This document shows, in pieces, positions 54,959-63,860 of a stretch of DNA of 64,000 nt. The notes below the pieces were generated by a model that was not told the origin of the DNA, made no database searches, and saw only the letters and a list, made by a program, of their open reading frames with translations. The first letter of the stretch is position 1. Every line of letters begins with the position of its first letter. A program made the position numbers and the translations under genes. Source of the DNA: Microcoleus sp036704825 (GTDB lineage: Bacteria > Cyanobacteriota > Cyanobacteriia > Cyanobacteriales > Microcoleaceae); assembly GCA_036704825.1 (NCBI GenBank), contig JAUBSN010000013.1, positions 50,237-114,236 of the forward strand, given 5' to 3'.

Positions 54959-56179
54959 CTAAGGATCGACCCAGCGATCGTCCGATTTAATCAAATCAAT
55001 CAATTCTGCCACCCCTCGGTCTTCCGGGACTTTCTTAATTTCTTCCCGGCCCCGGTACAGCGAAATATAACCCGGCTGCTTCCCGACGTAGCCGTAATCA
55101 GCATCAGCCATTTCTCCCGGGCCATTGACAATACAGCCCATTACTGCTATATCCAAACCCGTGAGATGCTTCGTCGCTTCTCTCACTTGGTGTAACACTT
55201 CCTCTAAATTAAACAAAGTGCGGCCGCAGGAAGGACAAGCGACATACTCAACCATCGTTTTCCGCAGTCCCAAGGCTTGCAGAATGCTGTAGCAGACGGG
55301 AATCTCCTTTTCTGGGGCCTCTGTCAGCGAGACGCGGATGGTGTCGCCGATACCGTCAGTTAACAAAGGTGCCAGGCCTGCGGTGGATTTGATGCGGCCG
55401 TATTCGCCGTCTCCTGCTTCCGTGACGCCCAAATGCAGCGGGTAATCCATGCCGAGTTCGTCCATCCGGTGCACCATCAAGCGGTAAGCAGCCACCATCA
55501 CGGGCGCGCGGGAGGCTTTCAGGGAAACTACAATATTTCGGAAGTCGAGGGATTCGCAAATTTTGATGAATTCCAGGGCGGATTCCACCATGCCTTCGGG
55601 GGTGTCGCCGTAGGTAAACAGCATCCGTTCGGCGAGGGAACCGTGATTGACGCCGATCCGCAAAGCTTTGCCTTGGTCGCGCAGGGAAATCACCAAAGGT
55701 TCCAGGGTTTCGCGGATTTTTTCGCCAATTTCCGCGAATTCGCTGTCGGTGTATTCGCTTCTGTCGGCTTTCGGCTTCTCGAACACGTACAGTCCGGGAT
55801 TGATTCTCACTTTGTCTACGTGTTTGGCCACTTCGAGGGCAATTTTCATGCCGTTGTGGTGGACATCGGCGACGAGGGGCACGGGTTGGTAGGTGGCGTG
55901 CAGTTTTTGCTTGATTTCGGCTAATGCTTTGGCGTGGGCCATGCTGGGCACGGTGACGCGGACGATTTCGCAGCCTATCTCGTGCAAGCGCCGTATTCCG
56001 GCGACCGATCCGTCGATGTCGAGGGTGTCTTCGTTAATCATCGATTGTACGACGACGGGGTTGCCGCCGCCGATGGTGACGCTACCGACTTTGACGGGCC
56101 GGGTTTTGCGGCGTTTGATGGTGGTGTCGAAAATCGGTTGGCTAGATGCGGTTTTAGTTGGATTTGGTAGAGTTTGCAT
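54959..56179 (-). CDS. ispG: 4-hydroxy-3-methylbut-2-enyl diphosphate synthase IspG
   Basis: 406 residues. MEP pathway enzyme making HMBDP with a [4Fe-4S] cluster. N-terminal TIM barrel (VGSVTIGGGNPVVVQSMINE, HYNGMKIALEVAKHVDKVRI variant HHNGMKIA). C-terminal domain with cluster cysteines in VACPSCGRTLFNLEEV and VMGCIVNGPGEMADADYGYV. Length fits the bacterial two-domain form. The ATG at 56179 (MQTLPNPTKT) is used. Confidence 0.96.
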   Translation of the reverse strand: MQTLPNPTKTASSQPIFDTTIKRRKTRPVKVGSVTIGGGNPVVVQSMINEDTLDIDGSVAGIRRLHEIGCEIVRVTVPSMAHAKALAEIKQKLHATYQPVPLVADVHHNGMKIALEVAKHVDKVRINPGLYVFEKPKADRSEYTDSEFAEIGEKIRETLEPLVISLRDQGKALRIGVNHGSLAERMLFTYGDTPEGMVESALEFIKICESLDFRNIVVSLKASRAPVMVAAYRLMVHRMDELGMDYPLHLGVTEAGDGEYGRIKSTAGLAPLLTDGIGDTIRVSLTEAPEKEIPVCYSILQALGLRKTMVEYVACPSCGRTLFNLEEVLHQVREATKHLTGLDIAVMGCIVNGPGEMADADYGYVGKQPGYISLYRGREEIKKVPEDRGVAELIDLIKSDDRWVDP

Positions 56180-56473
56180 AAGTGATTGCTAGTGTTCTGT
56201 TACCAAGCTCTATAAAATTCTGTTTCCTATTTTTCAGGTTGCCATAGAAAGGGTCTGTTTGGACAATGAGGTTTTGGGATTTAGGATTCTTAATGGGATT
56301 GTGGGGAATTTGTCGATCGAATTATGTCGGAAAAGGGCGATCGAACTAAAAGCCAACCATCACCGGGAAGGCGAACTGAAGTTGGGCCCGTGGAACTAAA
56401 CCGAACTTAGAAAATACAGTTAAAATACAGGCTATGCCGAGATAAAAATTAATATTGGTTGGCGGTGAGGGGA

Positions 56474-57859
56474 ATGGTTTGGACGCCAGGGCAGCGGTTA
56501 AATGGCGATCGGTATATCATTGAAGGCAAGTTAGGTGAGGGCGGCTTTGGGGTCACGTACCTAGCGCAGAAGGCGCAAAACAGCCAGCGGGTTGTCATCA
56601 AAACGCTGAAAGATGAATTATTGAGCGATCTAAATTTTTCCAGGTATCGGGACAAATTTCGCGATGAGGCGCTACTACTAGCTGTGTGCAAGCATCCCAA
56701 TATTGTGCAAATAGACACCTACTTCACTCACGATGATTTCCCTTGCATTGCGATGGAATATGTGGCAGGAGAAGATTTGTGGAAATGGGTGGAAAAGCGC
56801 GGTCTTCTGTCAGAAACCAAAGCTTTAAACTACATCCGCAAAGCAGGAGAAGCCGTAATAGTTGTTCACGAAAAAGGTTTGCTCCATCGGGATATCAAGC
56901 CACAAAACATTATGGTGCGTGACAATCAAGATGCAGTTTTGATTGACTTTGGTTTGGCACGTGGTTTTATTCCCAATCGCACTCAGCAAATCACTGTTGA
57001 ACTGACACAGGGTTTTGCTCCTCCTGAACAGTACGGCCGATTTGGAAAATTTGCTCAGTACACAGATGTTTATGCTCTGGCGGCAACGCTATACTATCTG
57101 CTAACGAAAACATTGCCAACTGGTGCGGACTTGAGAGGTTTGAAGCATCCTTTAAAGTCGCCTCTTCAGATTAATTCCTGCATCAGCGATGAAGTGAATG
57201 AGGCAATTCTTCAAGGGATGGAAATGGATGCGATAAAGCGCCCTCAGTCGGTTCAAGAATGGTTGGCTATGCTTCCCCAACCTCCTCTTGGCAATGAGAG
57301 GCCAAAAGGGGTTGTTCCGCCAACGATTCCTAGCCCGCAGCCACCGCCACAACCTGTAAAATTGATTTCAGCAAAAGGAGTTGATTATCGTCAACTCGAT
57401 CGGCTGTTGGCTGGCGGAGAATGGAAAGAGGCGGATCAGGAAACGTATAAAAAAATGCGGGAAGCAGCAGGCAAACCAGGGGATGGGTGGCTGAGAAGGG
57501 AAGATATTGATCGATTCCCCTGTGAAGATTTACGAACTATTGACCAACTTTGGGTAAAATACAGTAATGGACGTTTTGGCTTTTCGGTGCAGAAACGCAT
57601 TTATCAAAGTCTGGGAGGAACCAAAGAATATGATGAAAAAATTTGGAATGCTTTTGGCGATCAGGTAGGTTGGTGTGTAAATAATTTGTGGTTGGATTAC
57701 GATCATATAAAATTCAACCACAAAGGAACACCAGAGGGACATCTCCCTATTTTGGGTGTGTGGTATGACAGGGGTGGTTTGTTTGTTTATAGATGTGTGA
57801 TGTATGGTAGAGGTTTAATCTCTTCTTCCTCGTCGAGACTTGTAGACTGTAACATCTAA
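56474..57859 (+). CDS. Serine/threonine kinase with C-terminal GUN4 domain
   Basis: 461 residues from the ATG at 56474. Eukaryotic-like kinase: GEGGFGVTYL, Lys43 in VVIKTLKDE, LLHRDIKPQNIMV, DFGLARG. After a Pro-rich linker, residues about 300-440 form a GUN4 domain (GVDYRQLDRLLAGGEWKEAD, DLRTIDQLWVKYSNGRFGFS, GTPEGHLPI). GUN4 binds tetrapyrroles such as protoporphyrin IX and Mg-protoporphyrin, so the kinase may be controlled by a chlorophyll or bilin precursor. That link is inferred. No transmembrane segment. Confidence 0.92.
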   Translation: MVWTPGQRLNGDRYIIEGKLGEGGFGVTYLAQKAQNSQRVVIKTLKDELLSDLNFSRYRDKFRDEALLLAVCKHPNIVQIDTYFTHDDFPCIAMEYVAGEDLWKWVEKRGLLSETKALNYIRKAGEAVIVVHEKGLLHRDIKPQNIMVRDNQDAVLIDFGLARGFIPNRTQQITVELTQGFAPPEQYGRFGKFAQYTDVYALAATLYYLLTKTLPTGADLRGLKHPLKSPLQINSCISDEVNEAILQGMEMDAIKRPQSVQEWLAMLPQPPLGNERPKGVVPPTIPSPQPPPQPVKLISAKGVDYRQLDRLLAGGEWKEADQETYKKMREAAGKPGDGWLRREDIDRFPCEDLRTIDQLWVKYSNGRFGFSVQKRIYQSLGGTKEYDEKIWNAFGDQVGWCVNNLWLDYDHIKFNHKGTPEGHLPILGVWYDRGGLFVYRCVMYGRGLISSSSSRLVDCNI

Positions 57860-57948
57860 GCGTTTCAGGTTTTCATAAAGATTTATAACAGAGGCTTTAA
57901 CCACGAAACCGCGCCTGTTCTACGTTTCCGATACCGGGCACATTCGAT

Positions 57949-58341
57949 TTACCAAATTACTAAAGAATAGAAACTAGCTATTTTTTGATCCGCTGTAATA
58001 ATAGCAGCTTGACTTCTTTTGGCAACTGCTACAACCACTCTATCTGCTGGATCTCGGTGTTCCCATTCTAATTTGACACTTTCTAGCCAAATGTCCTCAT
58101 CAATTGGAACGATCCGAATAACATTAGACTTTTTTAAAGTAGCGATATAGTCATCAATACTTACTCCTAAATCTAACTTATGATTTTTGATCTTGATAGC
58201 TATTTCCCAGATAGCCGTTGATGGAACTAAACCATTTTTTTCTTGTTCCATCTGCTGACAAGCATCTTTTGCCGATTGAGAAAGTTTCTCTGGATCTAAA
58301 CTCCACCAGATGAGAGCGCAGGGATCAAGGACAACTGTCAT
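57949..58341 (-). CDS. PIN-domain toxin, VapC-like
   Basis: 130 residues from the ATG at 58341; an ATG at 58353 would add four. PIN fold acids: VLDPCALIWW (first Asp), IWEIAIKIKN (Glu), and HRDPADRVVVAVAKRSQAAI, ending with ITADQKI. It is an RNase toxin by family. Its start codon overlaps the stop of the preceding antitoxin gene (ATGA), as is normal in these pairs. Confidence 0.9.
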   Translation of the reverse strand: MTVVLDPCALIWWSLDPEKLSQSAKDACQQMEQEKNGLVPSTAIWEIAIKIKNHKLDLGVSIDDYIATLKKSNVIRIVPIDEDIWLESVKLEWEHRDPADRVVVAVAKRSQAAIITADQKIASFYSLVIW

Positions 58342-58568
58342 ACTTCCTGCCATTCTTCAGTTGTTGGCGCAGTTAAATCTTCAAAATATTTTACTTTCCC
58401 CCGCATATCCTTAAATAATTCTTCAGTTGAAAGAGACTTTTCATACTGAGAAATTATCACAACTGGTTTAGTCCCATCCATCACTAAAATTTCTTCGCCT
58501 TCAAGCTCGACAAGTCGCAAACATTCTAGTAATTGAGCTGCTAATTGACTTTTGTCTATGGTTTTCAT
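58338..58568 (-). CDS. Phd/YefM-type antitoxin
   Basis: 76 residues. N-terminal part KTIDKSQLAAQLLECLRLVE with ILVMDGTKPVVII has the Phd/YefM-like beta-strand pattern. The C-terminal part is acidic (KYFEDLTAPTTEEWQEV) and should bind the PIN toxin. It lies first in the operon and overlaps the toxin by four bases. Confidence 0.85.
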   Translation of the reverse strand: MKTIDKSQLAAQLLECLRLVELEGEEILVMDGTKPVVIISQYEKSLSTEELFKDMRGKVKYFEDLTAPTTEEWQEV

Positions 58569-58686
58569 AGGACAATGATTGGTGTTGTGTTCAAACTACA
58601 TTATATCTCAATACGGCTCACTGAGCAAAGGATGTCATTGCGCTTCGGGAAAGCAATCGCAGGGACTATGAAGCTTTTGAGTGAAT

Positions 58687-58747
58687 TAGGGTGCGTCAGA
58701 ATTATATTTTCGGTGATGATTGAGAATTACCACACTGACGCACCCTA
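58687..58747. repeat. TAGGGTGCGTCAG inverted repeat
   Basis: The 13-bp arms TAGGGTGCGTCAG and CTGACGCACCCTA surround about 35 bp. A single arm recurs at about 59513-59529 at the end of the second antitoxin gene. Confidence 0.85.
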
Positions 58748-58848
58748 CCGCTTGAGATTGCTTCACTTCGATCGCACGCCATGACATACAAAATCGCAGC
58801 TACCAGAAATGATATCATTTGACACTTAGGCTTTTACTAAATAGAGTC

Positions 58849-59187
58849 ATGGAAGTCCACAAGCGTGAAATTCAAACCTATGAAACCTTAGAGGGAAAAA
58901 TCCCTTTTGAAGACTGGCTTGATGCTTTGCGCGATCGCGAAGGAAAAGCTAAAATAAAAGGTAGACTTCAGCGAGTTGCTCTTGGTAATTTAGGAGACTG
59001 TAAAGCAGTAGGAGAGGGTGTTTCCGAGTTAAAGATTGACTGCGGCCCCGGCTACCGGGTTTATTTCGCAGAAAGAGACTCAACTATTATACTCCTCCTT
59101 TGCGGTGGAGATAAAAGTACCCAAGATCGAGATATTCGCAAAGCCAAAGAATACTGGATAGAATTCAGGAGTAGAGACGATGCCTAA
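58849..59187 (+). CDS. RelE/ParE-superfamily addiction toxin
   Basis: 112 residues from the ATG at 58849. The pattern FEDWLDALRDREGKAKIKGR, LGNLGDCKAVGEGVSELKID and GPGYRVYFAERDSTIILLLC belongs to phage-derived Gp49-like toxins in the RelE family. The antidote gene follows and overlaps by eight bases. Confidence 0.9.
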   Translation: MEVHKREIQTYETLEGKIPFEDWLDALRDREGKAKIKGRLQRVALGNLGDCKAVGEGVSELKIDCGPGYRVYFAERDSTIILLLCGGDKSTQDRDIRKAKEYWIEFRSRDDA

Positions 59188-59530
59188 AACGCACAGTTAC
59201 CATGATTATCTGATTAACTCGCTTCAAGATATTGAAGAAACTGCTGCTTATATTCAAGCAATTTTAGAAGAAACAGCAGCGGAACCTGAACTGTTACTGA
59301 CGGTACTCAGAGATGTAGTTAAAGCTCAAAGTCAAGTCTCTATCATAGCTGAAGACGATTTACAAAATTGGGCTCGACTTCAGGAATTGCTGAAAGCATC
59401 AGGGGGAGAAGAGATTTACCGATTTATTGGTTTGCTGAAGGCTTTAGGATTAAAGACAGAGATTGCAGCTAGTCAAAGCAAAACACCAGAAGTATCAATA
59501 AATTCTCGTGAAGTAGGGTGCGTCAGCTAG
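59180..59530 (+). CDS. Addiction module antidote protein
   Basis: 116 residues. It overlaps the toxin gene by eight bases. N-terminal KTHSYHDYLINSLQDIEETA is acidic and helical, and the family usually has a helix-turn-helix. The last seven residues (REVGCVS) are read from one arm of the GGTGCGTCAG repeat, so the original C-terminus may have been changed. Confidence 0.82.
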   Translation: MPKTHSYHDYLINSLQDIEETAAYIQAILEETAAEPELLLTVLRDVVKAQSQVSIIAEDDLQNWARLQELLKASGGEEIYRFIGLLKALGLKTEIAASQSKTPEVSINSREVGCVS

Positions 59531-59577
59531 GGACAAGGATTTGGCGTTTTATTTCATCCTAGCGTGGAGGACTTTTA

Positions 59578-59862
59578 ATGCAAAACTTAACTCAGCTTGA
59601 ATTAGTGCTCCTTGCATTGGTAGCGAGAGGTCAAGGAAAGTGCAATTGGTACCAACTCGCAAAGCAAGTTTCTTATCGAGATGTACCGCGATCGCCCGAT
59701 ATGATGGTTGTCTTAAAAAAACTGGCTGCTGATGGCTTGGTTAAACGATATATCGAAACAGATTCGTGGCGCGACAGATGGGAATTGACGGCAGAAGGGT
59801 CGATGTTGATGACAGACGCAACCATTTATGAACTCACTACTTTCTCCGAATATGAAGTTTAA
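59578..59862 (+). CDS. Winged-helix-like small protein, 94 residues
   Basis: ATG at 59578 with GGAGG at 59566-59570. Sequence NLTQLELVLLALVARGQGKC, WYQLAKQVSYRDVPRSPDMM, then VVLKKLAADGLVKRY and WELTAEG resembles a winged helix DNA-binding fold. Family not recognised. It overlaps the next gene by eleven bases, so the two are likely co-expressed. Confidence 0.72.
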   Translation: MQNLTQLELVLLALVARGQGKCNWYQLAKQVSYRDVPRSPDMMVVLKKLAADGLVKRYIETDSWRDRWELTAEGSMLMTDATIYELTTFSEYEV

Positions 59863-60073
59863 CTTAGAAACCAGATTTGTAGTTTGCATTAACAATCAAG
59901 ACTATCAAGCATCCTTAGAAGTGCGAAAAATCTACCAAATAATACCGGATAATCGCGCTGCGGAACATCAATTTATCCGAGTTATCGATGAATCCGCCGA
60001 AGATTATTTGTATCCAGTTGCATATTTCGTGCCGATAGAATTGCCGAAAGCCGTAGAAGCAGTATTTGCATAG
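59852..60073 (+). CDS. Small hypothetical protein, 73 residues
   Basis: ATG at 59852 inside the end of the previous gene. Sequence NLETRFVVCINNQDYQASLE with VRKIYQIIPDNRA looks like a small beta-rich protein. No known domain. Overlapping two-gene layout and location among toxin-antitoxin genes hint at a further two-part module; this is inference only. Confidence 0.65.
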   Translation: MKFNLETRFVVCINNQDYQASLEVRKIYQIIPDNRAAEHQFIRVIDESAEDYLYPVAYFVPIELPKAVEAVFA

Positions 60074-60315
60074 ATTGCACCCGGCGGTTGAAACCGATCG
60101 TGCACAAGCAAAATCTGCTTCCGCAGACAAGCTAAATCGAGGAGGCATTTAAGCGACATTCGATATCATAGCAAATCCTGCTTTAATATCGGGTTGATTC
60201 TTCAGTCCCCCCTCTGCTAGGACTTCGTTTGACAAGAAACGATTTCAATCGCCGATCGCCTAAAATCAAAAATCAGCTACAATAAAAAATTAAAAAGCAA
60301 TCAAAAAACATCGCC

Positions 60316-60867
60316 ATGAGCGTAATTGCAGCCAAATGGACGATCGCCCAATACCACCAAATGATATCTGCGGGCATCTTGGAACATCGGCGCGTAGAGT
60401 TGCTAAAAGGAGAAATTGTAGAAATGTCGCCGGAAGGAGAACCCCACGCCTATTTTAGCAGCGAGGCAGGAGCATATCTGATCCGGCTGTTAGGCGATCG
60501 CGCTACAATCCGATCGGCAAAACCCATTACCCTTCCTAACAACTCGGAACCAGAACCAGATATTGCGATCGTACAGCCTTTGGGCCGCACATACCTCGAA
60601 CATCACCCCTATCCAGAAAATATTTTTTGGCTGATTGAATACTCTGATTCCACTCTCATCAAAGACTTGGAGACGAAAACGAAAATCTATGCTGAAGTCG
60701 GAATCCCAGAATACTGGGTAGTTAACCTCAAAAACAGACAGTTGGTCGTATTTCGAGACCCCCAAGACGGAGATTACGCTTCCAAATTCACGCTAACAGG
60801 TGGAACAGTTAACCCGATCGCATTTCCCGATGTAATTATATCCGTAAGTGCGATCGTCAGCAATTAA
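60316..60867 (+). CDS. Uma2-family endonuclease-like protein
   Basis: 183 residues. Restriction-like core: RRVELLKGEIVEMSPEGEPH, EPEPDIAIVQ with catalytic Asp, IEYSDSTLIKDLETKTKIYA and GIPEYWVVNLKNRQL. These are the PD-(D/E)XK parts of Uma2 (DUF820), very abundant in cyanobacteria. In vivo role unknown. Unlike the remnant at 13.8 kb, this copy is intact. Confidence 0.9.
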   Translation: MSVIAAKWTIAQYHQMISAGILEHRRVELLKGEIVEMSPEGEPHAYFSSEAGAYLIRLLGDRATIRSAKPITLPNNSEPEPDIAIVQPLGRTYLEHHPYPENIFWLIEYSDSTLIKDLETKTKIYAEVGIPEYWVVNLKNRQLVVFRDPQDGDYASKFTLTGGTVNPIAFPDVIISVSAIVSN

Positions 60868-60995
60868 GGCAATTCTCCTATGATTTAAAGCAGGTTTGAT
60901 AGAGGTAGAGCGAGATTTGCCGTTGGGTGGGAGCGGGTTTATGAGATTATGGGTCAAAGGCACAGATTGTTTGTAAAACTCGCCCCTACGAGAAT

Positions 60996-61982
60996 TCATC
61001 CCGCCGCCGACTCCAACCACGCAATCAAATCCTCTTGACTCCTAAAATCCAACAAAGCCTCTCCCAAATCATCTAACTGTTCCGCAGATAACCCCTGGAT
61101 GCGAGTTTGAACTTCTTGTGTAACATCACCCACCCGCCGCACTAGCAGACGCATAATTAATCCTATTTCCCCCTCAATTTTACCCCTTTCAATTCCCTGT
61201 TCGATTCCTTGTTCGATTCCTTGTTCGATTCCTTGTTGTATTCCCTGTTCAATCCCCTGTTGTATACCAATTTCTATCCCTTTCATCACAGACCCGATTT
61301 GGTCTTGGATAAACATTTCTCGCTTGTCTACATCATTCAATTCGTCAAGTGTCAAATTTGCTCGGTTGGCAATTCCCAGCGCGGTATTAATCTCTTCAAC
61401 AGACCCCAATTTATCTGGTACTGCTTCCAAAGAGGGGGCGTTTTTCAGAAAGTAAATCCATTTTTCCGGCAGATTTTCTAGTTCATTCAATTCTTTTTTG
61501 AATTTCGGTAACTCCACAAACACTAATTTTAACTCGCAGTTGGGATAGACGAATTTCTCTTCGGTTTCTGTGAATTCAAAGTTAGAGATTAGTTTTTCGC
61601 TGTTTTCAAATAAAATAAAGTCGGTGATGGTTAAAGCAATCACCGGATTTAACTTTAAATAACCTTCTCCGGCTTTGAGTTGAGTAGAATAGGTTTTGGC
61701 TGCATTGTACACTACCCGTTTTTCAAAGGCGGCGACGTTGAGTACCTGCATTTCCACTATCACGGTTTTGTTGCCGGTAATCTTGGCTTTGACATCCAGG
61801 TAAGTGTCTTTCAATCCTGTAACGCTTCCGGCTGAATAAGGGTCAATGATTTCTATTTCTTGGATTGTTGATTCTCCGTTATACAGCATTGCATTTAGGA
61901 AGCTGATTAAAATTTCTGGATGTTCGGAAGAAGCGAATATTTTTTTGAATGCAAAGTCTGTTTTGGGGCTGATGAAACGCAT
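60996..61982 (-). CDS. Rpn-type PD-(D/E)XK nuclease with DUF4351-like C-terminus
   Basis: 328 residues from the ATG at 61982 (MRFISPKTDFAFKKIFAS). It opens like Rpn recombination-promoting nucleases and has the core YLDVKAKITGNKTVIVEMQV with Asp, Glu and Gln. Between about 240 and 270 lies a GIEQ/GIQQ repeat run of seven units, encoded by a 12-bp repeat. The last 60 residues match the DUF4351 pattern (LIMRLLVRRVGDVTQEVQ, LSAEQLDDLGEALLDFRS). Confidence 0.9.
   Translation of the reverse strand: MRFISPKTDFAFKKIFASSEHPEILISFLNAMLYNGESTIQEIEIIDPYSAGSVTGLKDTYLDVKAKITGNKTVIVEMQVLNVAAFEKRVVYNAAKTYSTQLKAGEGYLKLNPVIALTITDFILFENSEKLISNFEFTETEEKFVYPNCELKLVFVELPKFKKELNELENLPEKWIYFLKNAPSLEAVPDKLGSVEEINTALGIANRANLTLDELNDVDKREMFIQDQIGSVMKGIEIGIQQGIEQGIQQGIEQGIEQGIEQGIERGKIEGEIGLIMRLLVRRVGDVTQEVQTRIQGLSAEQLDDLGEALLDFRSQEDLIAWLESAAG
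61180..61275. repeat. 12-bp repeat run in the Rpn-type gene
   Basis: Units such as TTCGATTCCTTG and TTCAATCCCCTG repeat about seven times and code for Gly-Ile-Glu/Gln-Gln. Confidence 0.88.
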
Positions 61983-62099
61983 ATTATAGAAGGAAGAGGG
62001 AAGAAGGCAGAAGGCAGAAGGAAAATGCAATTTTTTAGGATTTTTAGGTTGGTAGTTGCGCTTTACAACCCTTAGCGCAACTACGAAGTTTTTCAAGTA

Positions 62100-62465
62100 T
62101 CAGCCTGTGGCTTCAGTAGTAGTTGCAGGCGACATAACTAGCTTTCCAGTTATATCCATCGTTGCCAGTTTCAGCACTTCATTAAAAGCTAAACCCCGAA
62201 TTTTGAGTTCCCACCGAATGCCTTTTGCTTTCATTCGCTTGGCTTTCCGCATATCGACATCAGCAGCTTTTTGATGCAAGAGCAAATATTTCATTGCTGC
62301 TGTAGCTTCTACTTTTGTGGGAAATGCAATATAAGTGATAAATCCGCCGTCCCAGTGATTGGCGTTGCGGACGCTGCTGATAGTCGCCACTCTCGGACTA
62401 AAGCGGTTCCAGTAAAAGTCGCTGTAGCCGATCGACTCTGTTTTTACTTGGAGTTTGTTTGCCAT
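62100..62465 (-). CDS. Hypothetical protein, 121 residues
   Basis: Not recognised. ATG at 62465; GAGTTAAG lies a few bases upstream. Has DFYWNRFSPRVATISSVRNA and a basic middle (DMRKAKRMKAKGIRWELKIR). The pattern is compact with no membrane segment. Reads toward the Rpn-type gene. It may be a host-specific gene of the accessory region. Confidence 0.65.
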   Translation of the reverse strand: MANKLQVKTESIGYSDFYWNRFSPRVATISSVRNANHWDGGFITYIAFPTKVEATAAMKYLLLHQKAADVDMRKAKRMKAKGIRWELKIRGLAFNEVLKLATMDITGKLVMSPATTTEATG

Positions 62466-62630
62466 TTGACTTAACTCCTATAACCTTGTGTGCGGGGTTG
62501 GCAGCAGGGCTTTAATTCTGCTATTTATATTATAGCATTGGGAAGTGGGAATTGGGAGCGAATGCTGGCTGTTGTTTTACCTCCCAGACTGCTTCTGTGA
62601 AGTGGGGAAAGTAAAATATCCCCAATACCT

Positions 62631-63860
62631 TTAGTTCTTTTTTGTCTCGAATACAACTGCCTCAAAAAGCTCTACAAGCTTTAAGTCTGAATAAACCGAT
62701 AAATACAAATATTTTTCGAGTTTCTGCCGATTTCTAGGTAAGAATAAACCTAAGCCTGATAAGTTTTTATACTTATGCCTAATTTTTGAGTCGAGTAATT
62801 CACCATTCTGTTGCACTCTCTGAATGAGAAAATTATTTAAAAATAACAATAAATCGTTACAGGCTGACGGACTTGCACCTGATAATTGGGTAAGTTTTTG
62901 TAAAAAATTTGCGAAATCAACAAAGGTTTCTCCAAAGCTACGATAAACTACTACAGTAGTGTTATTGGAAAAATTGACTTCAGCCCCTAAAATGGAGGAT
63001 ATAAAAACTTTCACTGGCGCAATATCTGCTTGCAAAATAGAATCAATCACAGCATTAACTTTTTTTGCAAAGTAGCGGAAATAATGATTGTTAGTTAATG
63101 TCAAACTATGGTACATATCAGGCTGTTCATAATCCATAATCTTTTTAGCTAGCTGAGAACCATCAATGTCTGGATAAGCGCTCAAATGGCTTAACACTTG
63201 ATCGTAATAGTAATTTGGCGCTCCAAGTTGCAGTTGAGATGAAAGCGTATACTTAGCAGTATTTTGGAAGGTATGGTGTATTTCAATATTTCCTTTATTA
63301 CAATTTTGGAAAAATAATAATTCTAGATTTCCCTTTACAGAGCGGTTAAAATTCAATATAACTTGATTGATTTTTTGAAGATTCATCCATCTAATTTCTG
63401 AAATTAAAGGGGACGTAGGATGTTCGTCGGGGCTAATTTCCATAAGCGTTCCACTATGACCTAAAAACACAATAGCCCAGCGTTTGGCTTGAAATTGAGA
63501 TTGGGCCCAAGTCAGATACTCACTCAAGACTTCTGCACTACTACTATCTGCTGTTTCTAAGTATTGCGTATCAACTTTACCTTGGCTGATGAGGCTTCTA
63601 GAAACTTGTGCTGCTCCACTAAAGTCTGATTGTACTACTACTAAAACTTTGTCATTTTTTACACCTTTACTTAGCATTTGAAGAATTGGTTGCCCGAATC
63701 TTGAGAGATTATTGTCATAGGGCATCCAGTATAGTAATATCCAGTCATAATGATTTTTGACCGTACTTCCAAGCATATATTCGTTTACCGAGTAATATAT
63801 TGTCTCTATTAAAGAACTAATACTTACTGTTATCAATTTGATTGCTTGTCTTCTTTTCAC
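62631..63860 (-). CDS. Clostripain-like (C11) cysteine protease homologue
   Basis: 409 residues. His135 in AIVFLGHSG and Cys187 in LLFFQNCNKGN match the His-Cys dyad of the clostripain family in the caspase-like clan. N-terminal helix ITVSISSLIETIYYSV may be a membrane anchor or signal. YWMPYDNNLSRFG near 44-56 fits the family's opening. Natural target is unknown; such proteases in cyanobacteria are often called metacaspase-like. The gene is complete, with ATG at 63860. Confidence 0.82.
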   Translation of the reverse strand: MKRRQAIKLITVSISSLIETIYYSVNEYMLGSTVKNHYDWILLYWMPYDNNLSRFGQPILQMLSKGVKNDKVLVVVQSDFSGAAQVSRSLISQGKVDTQYLETADSSSAEVLSEYLTWAQSQFQAKRWAIVFLGHSGTLMEISPDEHPTSPLISEIRWMNLQKINQVILNFNRSVKGNLELLFFQNCNKGNIEIHHTFQNTAKYTLSSQLQLGAPNYYYDQVLSHLSAYPDIDGSQLAKKIMDYEQPDMYHSLTLTNNHYFRYFAKKVNAVIDSILQADIAPVKVFISSILGAEVNFSNNTTVVVYRSFGETFVDFANFLQKLTQLSGASPSACNDLLLFLNNFLIQRVQQNGELLDSKIRHKYKNLSGLGLFLPRNRQKLEKYLYLSVYSDLKLVELFEAVVFETKKN

